From Desulfobacteraceae bacterium UBA2230 (GTDB taxonomy: Bacteria > Desulfobacterota > Desulfobacteria > Desulfobacterales > Desulfosarcinaceae), in NCBI GenBank assembly GCA_002348005.1, contig DDYQ01000173.1:1-29898 (forward strand): DNA of 29,898 nucleotides. The letters are read 5' to 3'. Positions 1 through 8,540 of this stretch are shown here, piece after piece. The notes below the pieces were generated by a model, which was not told the origin of the DNA, did no database searches, and saw only the letters and a program-made list of their open reading frames with translations. Position numbers and translations under genes: made by a program. Numbering within the stretch: position 1 is the first letter of the stretch; the number at the start of each line of letters is the position of its first letter.

Positions 1-672
1 TTCGGGCAGATTCTGTCGCAGCGGCTGCTGGACGTTCCGCGGTATGGCCCGATCAACGTGCATGCCTCGCTGCTTCCCAGATACCGCGGCCCGGCGCCGA
101 TCCAGTGGGCCATCCTGCGCGGTGAAAAAGAGACCGGCATTACCACGATGCGCATGGACCGCGGTGTCGATACCGGTGATATTCTGCTCTCCGCGCGCAC
201 GCCCATCCACCCCCACGACACATCGGCCACGCTGCACGACCGGCTCGCCCATCTGGGGGCTGAATTGCTGCTCGAAACGCTTGACGGGCTGCAGCGGAGA
301 GAAATTATTCCACGGGCGCAGAACCATCCGCTGGCCACCCATGCACCCATGCTGAAAAAAAGCGACGGCCGCATCGACTGGCGCCTCCCGGCAGAAACGA
401 TCGACAGGTTGGTGCGCGCCATGATCCCCTGGCCGGGCGCATACTGTTTCTGGGAAACACAGCGATTGAAAATCTTTCGAACCTCCGTGATCGCCGAAGC
501 GCATCAGGTTGAACCCGGAACGGTTCTGCCCGGCTTTGCGGATGAATTGCGGGTGGCTGCCGGACAGGGCCAGCTCTCGATCCTTGAAATCCAAGGGGCT
601 TCTGGCAAACGCCTTTCAATCAAAGCATTCCTGCGCGGCCATCCTATCGCGCCCGGCACCCATCTTCTCTGA
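1..672 (+). CDS. fmt: Methionyl-tRNA formyltransferase, 5' end missing (runs off window)
   Basis: Fmt transfers a formyl group from 10-formyl-THF to Met-tRNAfMet in the cytoplasm, preparing the initiator tRNA. The reading frame is open from base 1, so the N-terminus lies outside the window; 223 residues remain of a family that is usually about 310-320. The visible part begins inside the catalytic formyltransferase domain, with the segment INVHASLLPRYRGPAPIQWA holding the conserved Asn and His. The MDRGVDTGDIL segment follows with the conserved catalytic Asp. The C-terminal tRNA-binding domain follows, starting around window residue 118 (the LKKSDGRIDW region). The stop is 9 bp before rsmB; an fmt-rsmB pair is a common bacterial arrangement and supports the call. 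No frameshift is seen. Confidence 0.95.
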   Translation, partial: FGQILSQRLLDVPRYGPINVHASLLPRYRGPAPIQWAILRGEKETGITTMRMDRGVDTGDILLSARTPIHPHDTSATLHDRLAHLGAELLLETLDGLQRREIIPRAQNHPLATHAPMLKKSDGRIDWRLPAETIDRLVRAMIPWPGAYCFWETQRLKIFRTSVIAEAHQVEPGTVLPGFADELRVAAGQGQLSILEIQGASGKRLSIKAFLRGHPIAPGTHLL

Positions 673-681
673 GACCACTGA

Positions 682-2028
682 ATGACCGCACCCCGACGCA
701 TCGCCGTGGATATTCTGCAACAGGTCGAAAAGGGGCATCATACCCTTGACCGCTGTCTCGAGCGCTTCGCCCCCGTCATCGAACCGCTCAACCGTGCCGA
801 CCGAGCCTTGACCCACGCCCTGGTCTACGGCGTTTTACGCTGGAAAAAGCGGCTCGATTGGACGATCGACCACTATGCACGGCAGCCGTCCAAAATCGAT
901 CCGCTGGTGCGCACCATTCTGCAGCTCGGGCTTTTCCAGATCCTGTTCATGGACCGCATTCCCAAACCGGCGGCGGTTCATACCGCCGTGGAACTGGTCA
1001 AGACCGTGGGCCGCAGTTGGTCCGCCGGTTTTGCCAACGGTGTGCTGCGCCGCGCCGCCGCCGCTCCCGAACCGGCCTTGCCGGACGCCACGGCTGATCC
1101 GGTGCGCGCCCTGGCCGTCGCCCATGCTTTTCCCTGCTGGCTGGTGAAACGTTGGCTGGAGCGTTTCGGCCCCGCCGAAACAGAAGCCCTCTGCCGGGCG
1201 GTGAACCGGATTCCGGAGATCACGCTGCGCACCAATACCTTGCGAAGTACACGCGCCCAATTGCTGGGGCAAATTGCGTCCGACGTGCAGCATGCAGCCC
1301 TTACCCCGCATGTTCCCGAAGGCATCCGCGTCACATCGCCACACCGCCCCCTGCTGGAGTGGGAGGCGTTCAAGGAAGGTGCTTTTCAAGTGCAGGATGA
1401 GGCGGCCCAGATCGTCGGCCATCTGCTGGGCCCCCGACCCGGCGACCGGGTCTGGGATGCCTGCGCCGGTTTGGGCACCAAATGCGCCCATCTCGCCCAG
1501 ATGATGCAAAATCAAGGGCATATCCTGGCCACCGATTCGCAACCGTTCAAACTGTTCCTGCTTGAAAAGGAAATGCGGCGCCTGGGGATCGATATCGTCG
1601 TGACTTCGGTCATGGATCTGGCACGCGCCACCACCGACCCGATCGGGCTTCTTTTCGACCGCATCCTGGTGGATGCGCCTTGCTCCGGCCTGGGCGTGCT
1701 GCAAAAAAATCCGGATGGCAAATGGCGCCACGATCCCCAAACCCTTCAACGCTTCAGGTCACATCAGGTGAAACTGCTCGCTGCCGCGGCGCAGCGTTTG
1801 AGTCCGGCTGGCGTACTGGTCTATTCGGTATGCAGCTTCGAACCGGAAGAGAACGCCGGTGTGATCGAGGACTTTTTGCAAAAGCATGACGAATTTGCTA
1901 TACAACCGCCAATGCTGCCGTCGGTGCAGGAGGCGGATCGTTTCATCTCCCCCCGAGGATTCATCCAAACCTTACCGCACCGGCACAATATGGACGGCTT
2001 TTTCGCGGTGGCCCTGACGCGACATTAG
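682..2028 (+). CDS. rsmB: 16S rRNA (cytosine-967-C5)-methyltransferase RsmB
   Basis: RsmB (Sun/Fmu) uses S-adenosylmethionine to methylate C967 of 16S rRNA. The 448-residue length is typical. Residues about 5-125 are a NusB-like RNA-binding domain. This is followed by the N1-type RNA-binding segment and a Rossmann methyltransferase domain. The SAM-binding loop DACAGLGTKC starts at about residue 259. Motif IV, DAPCSGLG, starts at about residue 331 with Cys334. Motif VI, YSVCSFEPEEN, carries Cys384. The pair of cysteines is characteristic of RNA m5C methyltransferases. It lies 9 bp after fmt and just before the gsp cluster, so it may be transcribed with fmt and possibly with gspF. The ATG at 682 is the first in-frame start giving the whole NusB-like domain. 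Confidence 0.95.
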   Translation: MTAPRRIAVDILQQVEKGHHTLDRCLERFAPVIEPLNRADRALTHALVYGVLRWKKRLDWTIDHYARQPSKIDPLVRTILQLGLFQILFMDRIPKPAAVHTAVELVKTVGRSWSAGFANGVLRRAAAAPEPALPDATADPVRALAVAHAFPCWLVKRWLERFGPAETEALCRAVNRIPEITLRTNTLRSTRAQLLGQIASDVQHAALTPHVPEGIRVTSPHRPLLEWEAFKEGAFQVQDEAAQIVGHLLGPRPGDRVWDACAGLGTKCAHLAQMMQNQGHILATDSQPFKLFLLEKEMRRLGIDIVVTSVMDLARATTDPIGLLFDRILVDAPCSGLGVLQKNPDGKWRHDPQTLQRFRSHQVKLLAAAAQRLSPAGVLVYSVCSFEPEENAGVIEDFLQKHDEFAIQPPMLPSVQEADRFISPRGFIQTLPHRHNMDGFFAVALTRH

Positions 2029-2053
2029 CCTTCAATCCCGGATCTTGAATCGC

Positions 2054-3283
2054 ATGACGGTTTACGAATACACAGCCCTGGATGCCAAGGGAAAGACCCA
2101 TTCGGGCATCATCGACGCCGATGGCGCCCAGTCTGCACGCCAGAAAATCCGCGCGGCCGGCAATTTCCCGGTCAATGTGCGCGAAATCAAAGAGGACGCG
2201 GCGCAGAAAAGCGACCGGCGATCTTTTTTCGTGCAGCGTTTTTTCACGCGTGTACGTCCGGCCGAAGTGGCGGTGATGACCCGCCAGCTGGCAACCCTCA
2301 TCGGGGCTGGCTTTCCGCTGGTTTCTGCCCTTGAGGCCTTGGTGCACCAGGTCTCGAGCCCGGGTCTCAAGAAAACCATCGCGCGCATCAAGGGCGACAT
2401 CGTCGAAGGCAGCAGTTTTGCGGCCGCATTGGGTAAATACCCGCACGTTTTTTCACCGCTTTTCGTAAACATGGTACAATCTGGCGAGGCCTCCGGCACG
2501 CTTGAAATCGTCCTGGAACGCCTGGCCGATTTCACGGAAAAACAGCAAGCCCTGCAAAACCGCGTGGTCACGGCCATGATCTACCCGTTGATGATCATTC
2601 TCATCGGCTTGCTGATCCTGGTCTTTCTGTTCATCTATGTCATCCCGAACATCACCTCGATTTTCAAGGACATGCAGCAGGAACTGCCTCTGCCGACCCT
2701 GCTCCTGATCGGCGCCAGCGACCTGCTCAAAGCCTATTGGTGGGTCCTGCTCCTATTGGCCGGTGCGGTACTGATCGGCATGCGGCGACTTCGAAGAAGT
2801 GCCAAGGGACGCTACTGGATCGACAAGACCATTCTCAGGCTGCCCATCTCCGGCACGCTGACGCGCAAACTGGCGGCAGCGCGTTTTGCCCGCACGCTGG
2901 GGTCGCTGCTCGAAAACGGGGTCTCCATGCTGCCCTCTCTCGAAATCGTGCGCAACATCGTCGGCAACCTGACCATTGCCGAAGTGATCGAAGGGGCCAA
3001 GTCCGAAGTCGGCAAAGGCCAGCCGCTGGGCAAGGCGCTGGATGTCAACGGAACCTTTCCGCCGATTGCCATTCAGATGATCCAGGTCGGCGAACAGAGC
3101 GGCAACCTGGAGGAGATGCTCACCAAAGTGGCCGACGCTTTTGAGCGCGAGGTCGAAACCACGATCATGCGCCTGACCGCGCTTTTGGAGCCTGTCATGG
3201 TTCTGGTCATGGCCGGCATGGTGTTGCTGATCGTGCTGGCCATATTTCTACCGATTCTCGAAATGCGCACTTTGGTGCGCTAA
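2054..3283 (+). CDS. gspF: Type II secretion inner-membrane platform protein GspF
   Basis: GspF is the polytopic inner-membrane protein that couples the GspE ATPase to pseudopilus assembly. The protein has about 409 residues, the family norm. It opens with the typical MTVYEYTALDAKGKT segment, followed by two T2SSF four-helix domains at about residues 70-195 and 275-395. Predicted membrane segments lie near residues 170-200, 224-240 and 378-402. I chose the ATG at 2054 because it starts the conserved MxxYxY segment; a TTG at 2045 would add only three residues. It follows rsmB closely, but 240 bp and a promoter-like site separate it from gspG. It may therefore ride on the fmt-rsmB transcript. 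Here gspF is the first gsp gene, not the fourth as in the classical operon. Confidence 0.95.
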   Translation: MTVYEYTALDAKGKTHSGIIDADGAQSARQKIRAAGNFPVNVREIKEDAAQKSDRRSFFVQRFFTRVRPAEVAVMTRQLATLIGAGFPLVSALEALVHQVSSPGLKKTIARIKGDIVEGSSFAAALGKYPHVFSPLFVNMVQSGEASGTLEIVLERLADFTEKQQALQNRVVTAMIYPLMIILIGLLILVFLFIYVIPNITSIFKDMQQELPLPTLLLIGASDLLKAYWWVLLLLAGAVLIGMRRLRRSAKGRYWIDKTILRLPISGTLTRKLAAARFARTLGSLLENGVSMLPSLEIVRNIVGNLTIAEVIEGAKSEVGKGQPLGKALDVNGTFPPIAIQMIQVGEQSGNLEEMLTKVADAFEREVETTIMRLTALLEPVMVLVMAGMVLLIVLAIFLPILEMRTLVR

Positions 3284-3423
3284 AATTAAATAATATCGGT
3301 TAAATACGTCATTTGCTTGAACCTTGACTAATGAATTGCAGAGCGTAGAAGCGACACGACATTTCTTGTTATGCCCGGTGTGCTGATCGACTCAAAGGAC
3401 CTTACACTTTCAAACCAGCCGTG

Positions 3424-3452
3424 TTGAAAGTTCGGACAAACCCAAGTATAAA
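3424..3452 (+). promoter_or_regulatory. Sigma70-like promoter upstream of gspG
   Basis: TTGAAA (3424-3429), a 17-base spacer and TATAAA (3447-3452) match the -35/-10 consensus at 5/6 positions each with ideal spacing. The site is about 70 bases upstream of the gspG start, inside the 240-bp gap after gspF. It would drive gspG and the following pseudopilin genes separately from gspF. This is a sequence match only; no transcription start is known. Confidence 0.55.
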
Positions 3453-3524
3453 CGCATCATACGCGCTGCGTGGCGGATCGTGGCCCGCACACGCTGCGCT
3501 CAATCGACGGAGGGTTTTACATTG

Positions 3525-3977
3525 ATGATGAAACGCTGCCCGCTTAAAGCCGCATATGGTTTTACCCTGATCGAATTGTTGGTGGTCATCCTGATTCTCG
3601 GCCTGCTGGCCGGAATCGTCGGGCCGCGGCTGTTCGGCCATACCGACGAGGCCAAGATCACCAAGGCCCGGGTCCAGATCGAAAACCTGGGCACCGCCCT
3701 GAAGATGTACAAGCTGGATAACGGCGTTTTCCCGAGCACGGAACAGGGGCTCGAGGCGCTGGTTGGGATGCCTCAGGGCGGCGATGCTCCCAGGAAATGG
3801 CGCAAAGGGGGTTATCTCGAAAAAGGACAGGTGCCAAAAGATCCATGGGGCAACGATTATCTCTATTTGTGTCCCGGCGTCCATGGCGATTTCGACATTA
3901 CCTCCTATGGTGCTGACGGTGCTCCGGGCGGTGAGGAAATCAACAAGGACATCAATAACTGGGACCTCATCGACTAG
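3525..3977 (+). CDS. gspG: Type II secretion major pseudopilin GspG
   Basis: GspG is the major pseudopilin and polymerises into the periplasmic pseudopilus. The prepilin peptidase site is G12|FTLIELLVVILILGLL, with Glu at +5 of the mature protein, followed by the hydrophobic helix. The C-terminal globular part ends in a loop rich in Asp, Gly and Asn (GDFDITSYGADGAPGGEE), typical of the calcium-binding major pseudopilins. ATG at 3525 is preferred over the upstream GTG at 3480. GGAGGG at 3509-3514 is correctly spaced, and the resulting 12-residue basic leader is normal. A second ATG lies directly at 3528. About 150 residues, as expected for the family. gspH follows. Confidence 0.95.
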   Translation: MMKRCPLKAAYGFTLIELLVVILILGLLAGIVGPRLFGHTDEAKITKARVQIENLGTALKMYKLDNGVFPSTEQGLEALVGMPQGGDAPRKWRKGGYLEKGQVPKDPWGNDYLYLCPGVHGDFDITSYGADGAPGGEEINKDINNWDLID

Positions 3978-4100
3978 CGGATGGGATCTCCGACCAATCA
4001 AATGCACGGGCTCCATCCGCAGGCGCCTGCCCTGGAAACAGCTCTCCGGACGCTTTCTGCAGGTTCGGGGAGGAGGCGCGGGGCGAACTGGCAGGACGGC

Positions 4101-4610
4101 ATGAGCGATGCATCTTCCCGATCCTCGGCGGGATTCACCCTGATCGAACTGATGGTGGTGATGCTGTTGATCACCATCCTGCTGGCCGTGGCCATTCCGC
4201 GATTCGGTTCCGGACCGTTTCAGGATCCGGTCAAAAAAGTGAGCCGCTGGACCATCAATACCGTACGCAGCCTGAGGAGCGCGGCGGTCCAGAAACACAA
4301 GCAATACAGCCTGATCGTCGACCTGAGCCGTCATCGCTTGTGGGTCGCGAACGAGGAGATGAACGAAGAGGCCCTGTCGCAGGAGGCCGAGAACGCCTTC
4401 AGACTGCCCTCTTCCATGCGTATTGTCAGCGTGCAGTTTCCTGACAAAGAACGCGTTTCGGTCGGAACGGTGGAAATCCATTTCTATCCCTCCGGCTATT
4501 CGGATAAGGCCGTGATTCACATGGAAAAAGATCGTACCGAAAGCTATTCATGGGTCTTGGAGCCACTCCTGCCAAAGGTCAAGTTCTATGAAGAATGGGT
4601 GCAGCTCTAA
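4101..4610 (+). CDS. gspH: Type II secretion minor pseudopilin GspH
   Basis: A pseudopilin with a class III leader: G11|FTLIELMVVMLLITILLAVAIPRFG, Glu at +5. It is followed by a roughly 135-residue globular domain, and its position between GspG and GspI identifies it as GspH. The frame is open from 3981, but the ATG at 4101 (AGGA about 5 bases upstream) gives a normal 11-residue leader; earlier ATGs would add a long Pro/Arg-rich stretch. This leaves about 120 bp between gspG and gspH. The 3' end overlaps gspI by 23 bp, suggesting translational coupling. GspH is a minor pseudopilin near the pseudopilus tip. The globular domain is poorly conserved, so the letter assignment rests on order plus leader. 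Confidence 0.88.
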   Translation: MSDASSRSSAGFTLIELMVVMLLITILLAVAIPRFGSGPFQDPVKKVSRWTINTVRSLRSAAVQKHKQYSLIVDLSRHRLWVANEEMNEEALSQEAENAFRLPSSMRIVSVQFPDKERVSVGTVEIHFYPSGYSDKAVIHMEKDRTESYSWVLEPLLPKVKFYEEWVQL

Positions 4611-5010
4611 TCCTCACGGATGTACTTCTGCGGATGCGCCCCGTGGCTTTACGCTGCTGGAAGTAATGGTGGCCCTGGCCATTTTGTCGATCGCCCTGAC
4701 CAGCATTTACCGCCTGCACAGCCAGACCTTGACCATGAGTGCCAGGGCCCGTTTTTACAGCCAGGCGCCGCTTCTGGCGCAGCAGAAACTCTCCGAGATC
4801 GAACGGCAGGGAGTGAAAGACAGCCAGAGCGGCTCGGGCGATTTCGGCCAGGACTATCCGCATTATACATGGTCGGTCCAAATCGAAGATGTACAATCCG
4901 AAACACTGCTCAAAGATCGCAAGTACCATCTGGCGCGCATCGATGTCAGCGTCGCCCAAAGCGAGGACGAAACCTATCATCTGCGGACCTTTCGATTCTA
5001 TACGGAATGA
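4588..5010 (+). CDS. gspI: Type II secretion minor pseudopilin GspI
   Basis: The GspI tip pseudopilin pairs with GspJ and GspK in the complex that starts pseudopilus assembly. The leader ends at G20 and is followed by FTLLEVMVALAILSIALTS, the usual GspI helix. The tail contains the QKLSEIERQGV segment common in GspI. Length is 140 residues, slightly longer than most because of the 20-residue leader. The ATG at 4588 lies within the end of gspH (23-bp overlap), with AAAGG upstream in a usable position. The 3' end overlaps the long N-terminal leader of gspJ. Confidence 0.93.
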   Translation: MKNGCSSNPHGCTSADAPRGFTLLEVMVALAILSIALTSIYRLHSQTLTMSARARFYSQAPLLAQQKLSEIERQGVKDSQSGSGDFGQDYPHYTWSVQIEDVQSETLLKDRKYHLARIDVSVAQSEDETYHLRTFRFYTE

Positions 5011-5704
5011 GACCGGCACGGCCGGCAATTCGCCCCGCCACGGCTTCACTCTGGTGGAAATTCTGATCGCGATGTTTATCCTGACCATCGTGGTTTCAAT
5101 GGTGTTTGCTTCCTTTGATGGTATTTTCGGGTCGTCCGAAGAAGTCAATGCGGCCAGTGACATTCTTGAAATGGGCAACGCCTGCCTGGATCGGATTTCA
5201 CGCGACTTGAAGGCCCTGCATATCGCTCAGACGCCGCGCTACAAGCCGCCCGATATAGATGACAAGCCGCACATGCACCGCTTCGAGGCCGAGGAGCAAA
5301 CAGCAGGCGGCGAGTCTTTTTCCAGGCTGCGGTTCACCTCCCTGGCCCATCTGCCTCTGAATCAGGAGATCATGGAAGGCATCGCCGAAATTGTCTTTTA
5401 TGTACAGGATGACCGGGAGCAGGGAATTGTGCTGCGCCGTGCGGACAAGCTCTACCCTTATCCCGAATTCGAGGAAAACAGCGAAGACCCGATTCTGTGC
5501 GAGCTGGTGCGCGGCTTCGAAATGACCTTCTATGACGACAAAGGGCGTGATCACAAGGAATGGAATTCGGAATCGACCAATTTCGATTACGCCACGCCGC
5601 GCAGCGTGGCGATCAAGCTGATCGTGGGTACCGAAACCCATTCATTCACCTTGACGACGGAGATCGCACTGCCGGTCTATCGTCATGAGCCGGTGAAAAA
5701 ATGA
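4943..5704 (+). CDS. gspJ: Type II secretion minor pseudopilin GspJ (start uncertain)
   Basis: GspJ is a tip pseudopilin. From ATG 4943 the cleavage site is G34|FTLVEILIAMFILTIVVSMV. A roughly 200-residue globular domain follows, with the typical segment ending in TTEIALPVYRHEP. The leader is unusually long: no ATG, GTG, TTG or CTG lies between 4943 and the GFTL segment, so translation must begin inside gspI. A still earlier ATG at 4889 is possible. Neither has a clear Shine-Dalgarno sequence, so initiation probably depends on ribosomes translating gspI (68-bp overlap with the 4943 start). An ATG at the gspI stop (5007) is out of frame. About 253 residues. Family call is strong, start is not. 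Confidence 0.9.
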   Translation: MSASPKARTKPIICGPFDSIRNETGTAGNSPRHGFTLVEILIAMFILTIVVSMVFASFDGIFGSSEEVNAASDILEMGNACLDRISRDLKALHIAQTPRYKPPDIDDKPHMHRFEAEEQTAGGESFSRLRFTSLAHLPLNQEIMEGIAEIVFYVQDDREQGIVLRRADKLYPYPEFEENSEDPILCELVRGFEMTFYDDKGRDHKEWNSESTNFDYATPRSVAIKLIVGTETHSFTLTTEIALPVYRHEPVKK

Positions 5705-5718
5705 TGTCTTGAAGCGAA

Positions 5719-5814
5719 AGAGCTGAACGTTCTCAGCGGGAATGCTGTCGATTCCGAATCCATCGGTCGCTTCCTTTCAGCGCTTGACTTTCAGCTCTCA
5801 CGCAAACCCGTGAG
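5719..5814 (+). other. Structured gspJ-gspK intergenic region (inverted repeats)
   Basis: This 118-bp gap breaks an otherwise tightly packed gene run. It holds a 9-base inverted repeat, AGAGCTGAA (5719-5727) with TTCAGCTCT (5790-5798). Partly overlapping it is a compact hairpin, CTCACG/CGTGAG with a 6-base loop (5797-5802 and 5809-5814), which ends 8 bases before the gspK ATG where a ribosome-binding site should be. The two pairings share bases 5797-5798 and could compete. No poly-T tract follows, so it is not a terminator. Possible translational control of gspK is inference. Confidence 0.35.
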
Positions 5815-5822
5815 CATGCGAA

Positions 5823-6923
5823 ATGAACTTAGACCCTCAACGAACCAGATTCACCAAGACGTCCTGCAAGGCCCAGCGCGGCATGGCCGTGATCATGGCG
5901 CTTTCGGTAGTCCTGCTGCTGGCCAGCGCGGCGCTTGAACTGCACATGAACGAGCGCTCCAACCTGCTGAACACCGCCGCGCTGAGTGATCGCCTGTCTT
6001 TGGAACAGATGGCCGCCGCAGGGGTGCATGCGGCTATGGCGCTGTTAGTCAAAGACCGTCTGGAATCCGAGACCGACTCGCTGCAGGAGGATTGGGCTGA
6101 TCCGGACACGCTGGCCGCTCTGACGGAAGAGATCACCTTTGAACAGGGCAAGCTTGAAGTTCACATTGCGGATGAATTGGGCAAGATTCAGATCAATGCA
6201 CTGGTACGCTTTCCTGAAGGGAGGCAGTTCAACGAAGCTCAGCGTCAAATGTGGGAACGGTTCTCCGCGGGGCTGCTCTCAGTGCAGGAAGCGGTGGATG
6301 AATCCGATATGCCGACCATCATCAATTCGGTCAAAGACTGGCTCGATTCTGGCGATGACGATGCCATCACGGGATTGAGCGGCGCCGAAAGCGACTACTA
6401 TGAAGCCCTCGATCCTCCGTATGCCTGTAAAAACGGTCCCTTCGACGACTTGTCGGAAGTACGCCTGGTCAAGGGTATCACTCCGGAGATTTTCAACGGA
6501 GCGGGGGGAACAGCCGGACTGGGTGCCTATGTGACTGTATACGGTGCCGAACCGTCGGGGGACGGAGATTATTCATTTCCCGGCAGGATTAATATTAACA
6601 CGGCCGAGTTGCCGGTCCTTTCGGCGTTGCTGCCGCCTGAAGCCGCCGACTTCGCCTCCCTGATCGTCGAATATCGCACGGCCTTAAGCGGCAATCAGTT
6701 CACCAACGATCTGACCAACATCAACTGGATTAAAAATGTTCCCGGAATGGCCGATGTACAAATCGATCCGGCCCTGATCAGCGTGTCGAGCACCATATTC
6801 CGGATCGTTGCCACCGCCAGCACTGAGGATACGCAGACCACCGTAACGGCGGTGGTGCAACGTCTGCGGTCGGCCGAAACAGAGCCCTGGCAATGTAAGA
6901 TCTTGAATTGGAAGACTCAATGA
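5823..6923 (+). CDS. gspK: Type II secretion minor pseudopilin GspK
   Basis: GspK is the large capping pseudopilin of the I-J-K tip complex. The leader ends in QRG20|MAVIMALSVVLLLASAALEL. As in other GspK proteins, the +5 Glu of the other pseudopilins is missing. The globular region has the T2SSK arrangement: a segment with a conserved NSVKDWLDSGDDD stretch (about residues 169-181), the ALDPPYACKNGPFDDLSEVRLV region (about 197-218) and a SAM-like helix-hairpin segment starting at INTAELPVLSALLPPEAADF. Length 366 is normal (usually 310-370). ATG 5823 lacks a clear Shine-Dalgarno; a small hairpin occupies that position. A 159-bp gap follows before gspL. Confidence 0.92.
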   Translation: MNLDPQRTRFTKTSCKAQRGMAVIMALSVVLLLASAALELHMNERSNLLNTAALSDRLSLEQMAAAGVHAAMALLVKDRLESETDSLQEDWADPDTLAALTEEITFEQGKLEVHIADELGKIQINALVRFPEGRQFNEAQRQMWERFSAGLLSVQEAVDESDMPTIINSVKDWLDSGDDDAITGLSGAESDYYEALDPPYACKNGPFDDLSEVRLVKGITPEIFNGAGGTAGLGAYVTVYGAEPSGDGDYSFPGRININTAELPVLSALLPPEAADFASLIVEYRTALSGNQFTNDLTNINWIKNVPGMADVQIDPALISVSSTIFRIVATASTEDTQTTVTAVVQRLRSAETEPWQCKILNWKTQ

Positions 6924-7082
6924 CATATAACTCTTACAGCAAAACACCGCGGTTGCGCGTCTCGGAAATCGGTACGCGCCGATCGGCGGTTCCGCCACCG
7001 GATTGGCACGCGACGTATCCACCCATCCGGGAGCGCTGGATCAGTCTTTGAGAACTGCATTTTTTCTTTATAAAGAGAGCTC

Positions 7083-8540
7083 ATGAGCCGCCAAATACTC
7101 GCTATCGATATCCGCAATCACGCCGTTGCGGCCATTCTGCTGAATACAGGTCTAAAAAGCAGCAGCATTGAGAACTGCGCTTACCTGCCCTTTCCGGCGG
7201 ACGCCGTTCCGGCAGAAGCTTTGCGCATCACCCTTGCGGAACTGCTGACCCGTGTACCGGTAAACGGCGCCAGCGTAGTGGTCGCCTTGCCTGCCGACAA
7301 AGTACTATACCGTTCCGTCAACATGCCCTTCAAGGAAGACAAAAAGATTCGCCAGGTACTGCCGTTTGAACTCGAGCCTGGGTTGCCGGTGGCCGTCGAA
7401 AACCTGGTGATCGATTATCAGAGAGGAACGGGCGGCGGGTCCGGCGAAGTACTGGCCGTGGCGATAGAGAAGCCCCTGCTGCAGGAATACCTGGATGCCC
7501 TGTCGGCGGCCGGCCTGCCTGCGCAGCTTGTAGTACCGGGTGGCTTTGCAATGGCCAACAGCCTGCAGACGCTGGATCCGCAAATGCCGGAACACGCCCT
7601 GGTCCTCGACGTCGACGATCGAAATGCCTGCCTTTTTGCCCTGGTGTCCGGTAAAATCGCCATGGTGCGCACATTGCCGGTCCGATTGCATTCGGATGAC
7701 CGCGAATCGGCGGTGGAAGCATTCGCTCAGAAAATCCGCCAGTCCATCACTGCATTTGCCGAAACCGTGGCAATCGAGTTCAACCCCAGCGTGGTCTATG
7801 TATGCGGACCGGCCCTGCATGAAGCAGCCACCCTGCAGGCGCTCAATCGGGCCCTGGAACTGCCCACGCACCCTGTAGATTTTCTGGCCTACCTGCCCAA
7901 GGTCGGTCTCTCGAGCCATGTCACCGATTATACCCCCTGGCGCCACGACAATGCACTGGCGCTTGCCTTGATCGAAGCCGGTGGCCGATCGTGCCCCGGT
8001 TTTCACCGCAGCAGTTCGCCCTTGCGCGATTACTGGATCGCCTATCGTGCCCTGATCAGATTCCCGGCCATCACAGCGGCTGTCGTGCTGTTACTCGCAA
8101 TGGGCGGCGTATTATTGGACAACCATCTGCTGCAGAACAAGGTGAACCAACTCGATGCCGCCATCGTCGATATCTACACGCAGTCATTTCCGGCTGCTGC
8201 CCGCACCACCGGCACCCTGGCAGTAGAGCAGATGCGCTCTCGCGTTGCCGAGCTCAAAAAAGGCGGCGACGGGGGGCAATCGGGTATGCCGGTTCGCAAT
8301 ATGGATGTCTTGCTGGAGATCAGCCGGCTGATCCCCCCGGAACTTGACGTCGTCCTGGACCGCCTGATGACCGGCGACAGTTCACTGACCGTTTCAGGGG
8401 AAACGCCGGCTTTCAATGTCGTCGACGACGTTAAAGGCCGATTGTCGGGCAGTCCGCTTTTCAAACAAGTGACCATCGCATCGGCCAACATGGACAAAGC
8501 GGGCAATAAAGTCCGCTTCAAGCTCAAGATTGACCTATGA
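7083..8540 (+). CDS. gspL: Type II secretion assembly platform protein GspL
   Basis: GspL is a bitopic inner-membrane protein. Its cytoplasmic actin-like (PilM-type) domain binds GspE, and its periplasmic PilN-like domain binds GspM. Residues about 1-310 form the actin-like domain, beginning MSRQILAIDIRN. One membrane helix lies at about 325-350, followed by a PilN-like region with the conserved MDVLLEISRLIPPELDVVLD stretch. Length 485 is a little longer than the enterobacterial proteins (about 400). A purine-rich AAAGAGAG just before ATG 7083 serves as the ribosome-binding site. gspM starts in the ATGA overlap at the stop, so L and M are translationally coupled. Confidence 0.88.
   Translation: MSRQILAIDIRNHAVAAILLNTGLKSSSIENCAYLPFPADAVPAEALRITLAELLTRVPVNGASVVVALPADKVLYRSVNMPFKEDKKIRQVLPFELEPGLPVAVENLVIDYQRGTGGGSGEVLAVAIEKPLLQEYLDALSAAGLPAQLVVPGGFAMANSLQTLDPQMPEHALVLDVDDRNACLFALVSGKIAMVRTLPVRLHSDDRESAVEAFAQKIRQSITAFAETVAIEFNPSVVYVCGPALHEAATLQALNRALELPTHPVDFLAYLPKVGLSSHVTDYTPWRHDNALALALIEAGGRSCPGFHRSSSPLRDYWIAYRALIRFPAITAAVVLLLAMGGVLLDNHLLQNKVNQLDAAIVDIYTQSFPAAARTTGTLAVEQMRSRVAELKKGGDGGQSGMPVRNMDVLLEISRLIPPELDVVLDRLMTGDSSLTVSGETPAFNVVDDVKGRLSGSPLFKQVTIASANMDKAGNKVRFKLKIDL

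Noticed and set aside
835..1749. Minus-strand frame of 304 codons opposite rsmB
   Set aside because: Shadow of rsmB in GC-rich DNA; composition is Gly/His/Gln-rich and no motif is present.
3265..3280. Hairpin GCGCAC/GTGCGC at the end of gspF as a terminator
   Set aside because: The stem is good but is followed by an A-rich, not T-rich, sequence, and it lies inside the last gspF codons.
3324..3351. TTGACT...TAGAAG as a gspG promoter
   Set aside because: The -10 match is weak and the spacing 16; the site at 3424-3452 is much better.
3402..4520. Minus-strand frame of 372 codons opposite gspG-gspH
   Set aside because: Runs across two genes with clear pseudopilin motifs and the gap between them; no recognisable domain and unusual His/Gln content.
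7044..7072. TTGAGA...TATAAA as a promoter for gspL
   Set aside because: The spacer is only about 15 bases and the start would fall almost on the gspL ribosome-binding site.
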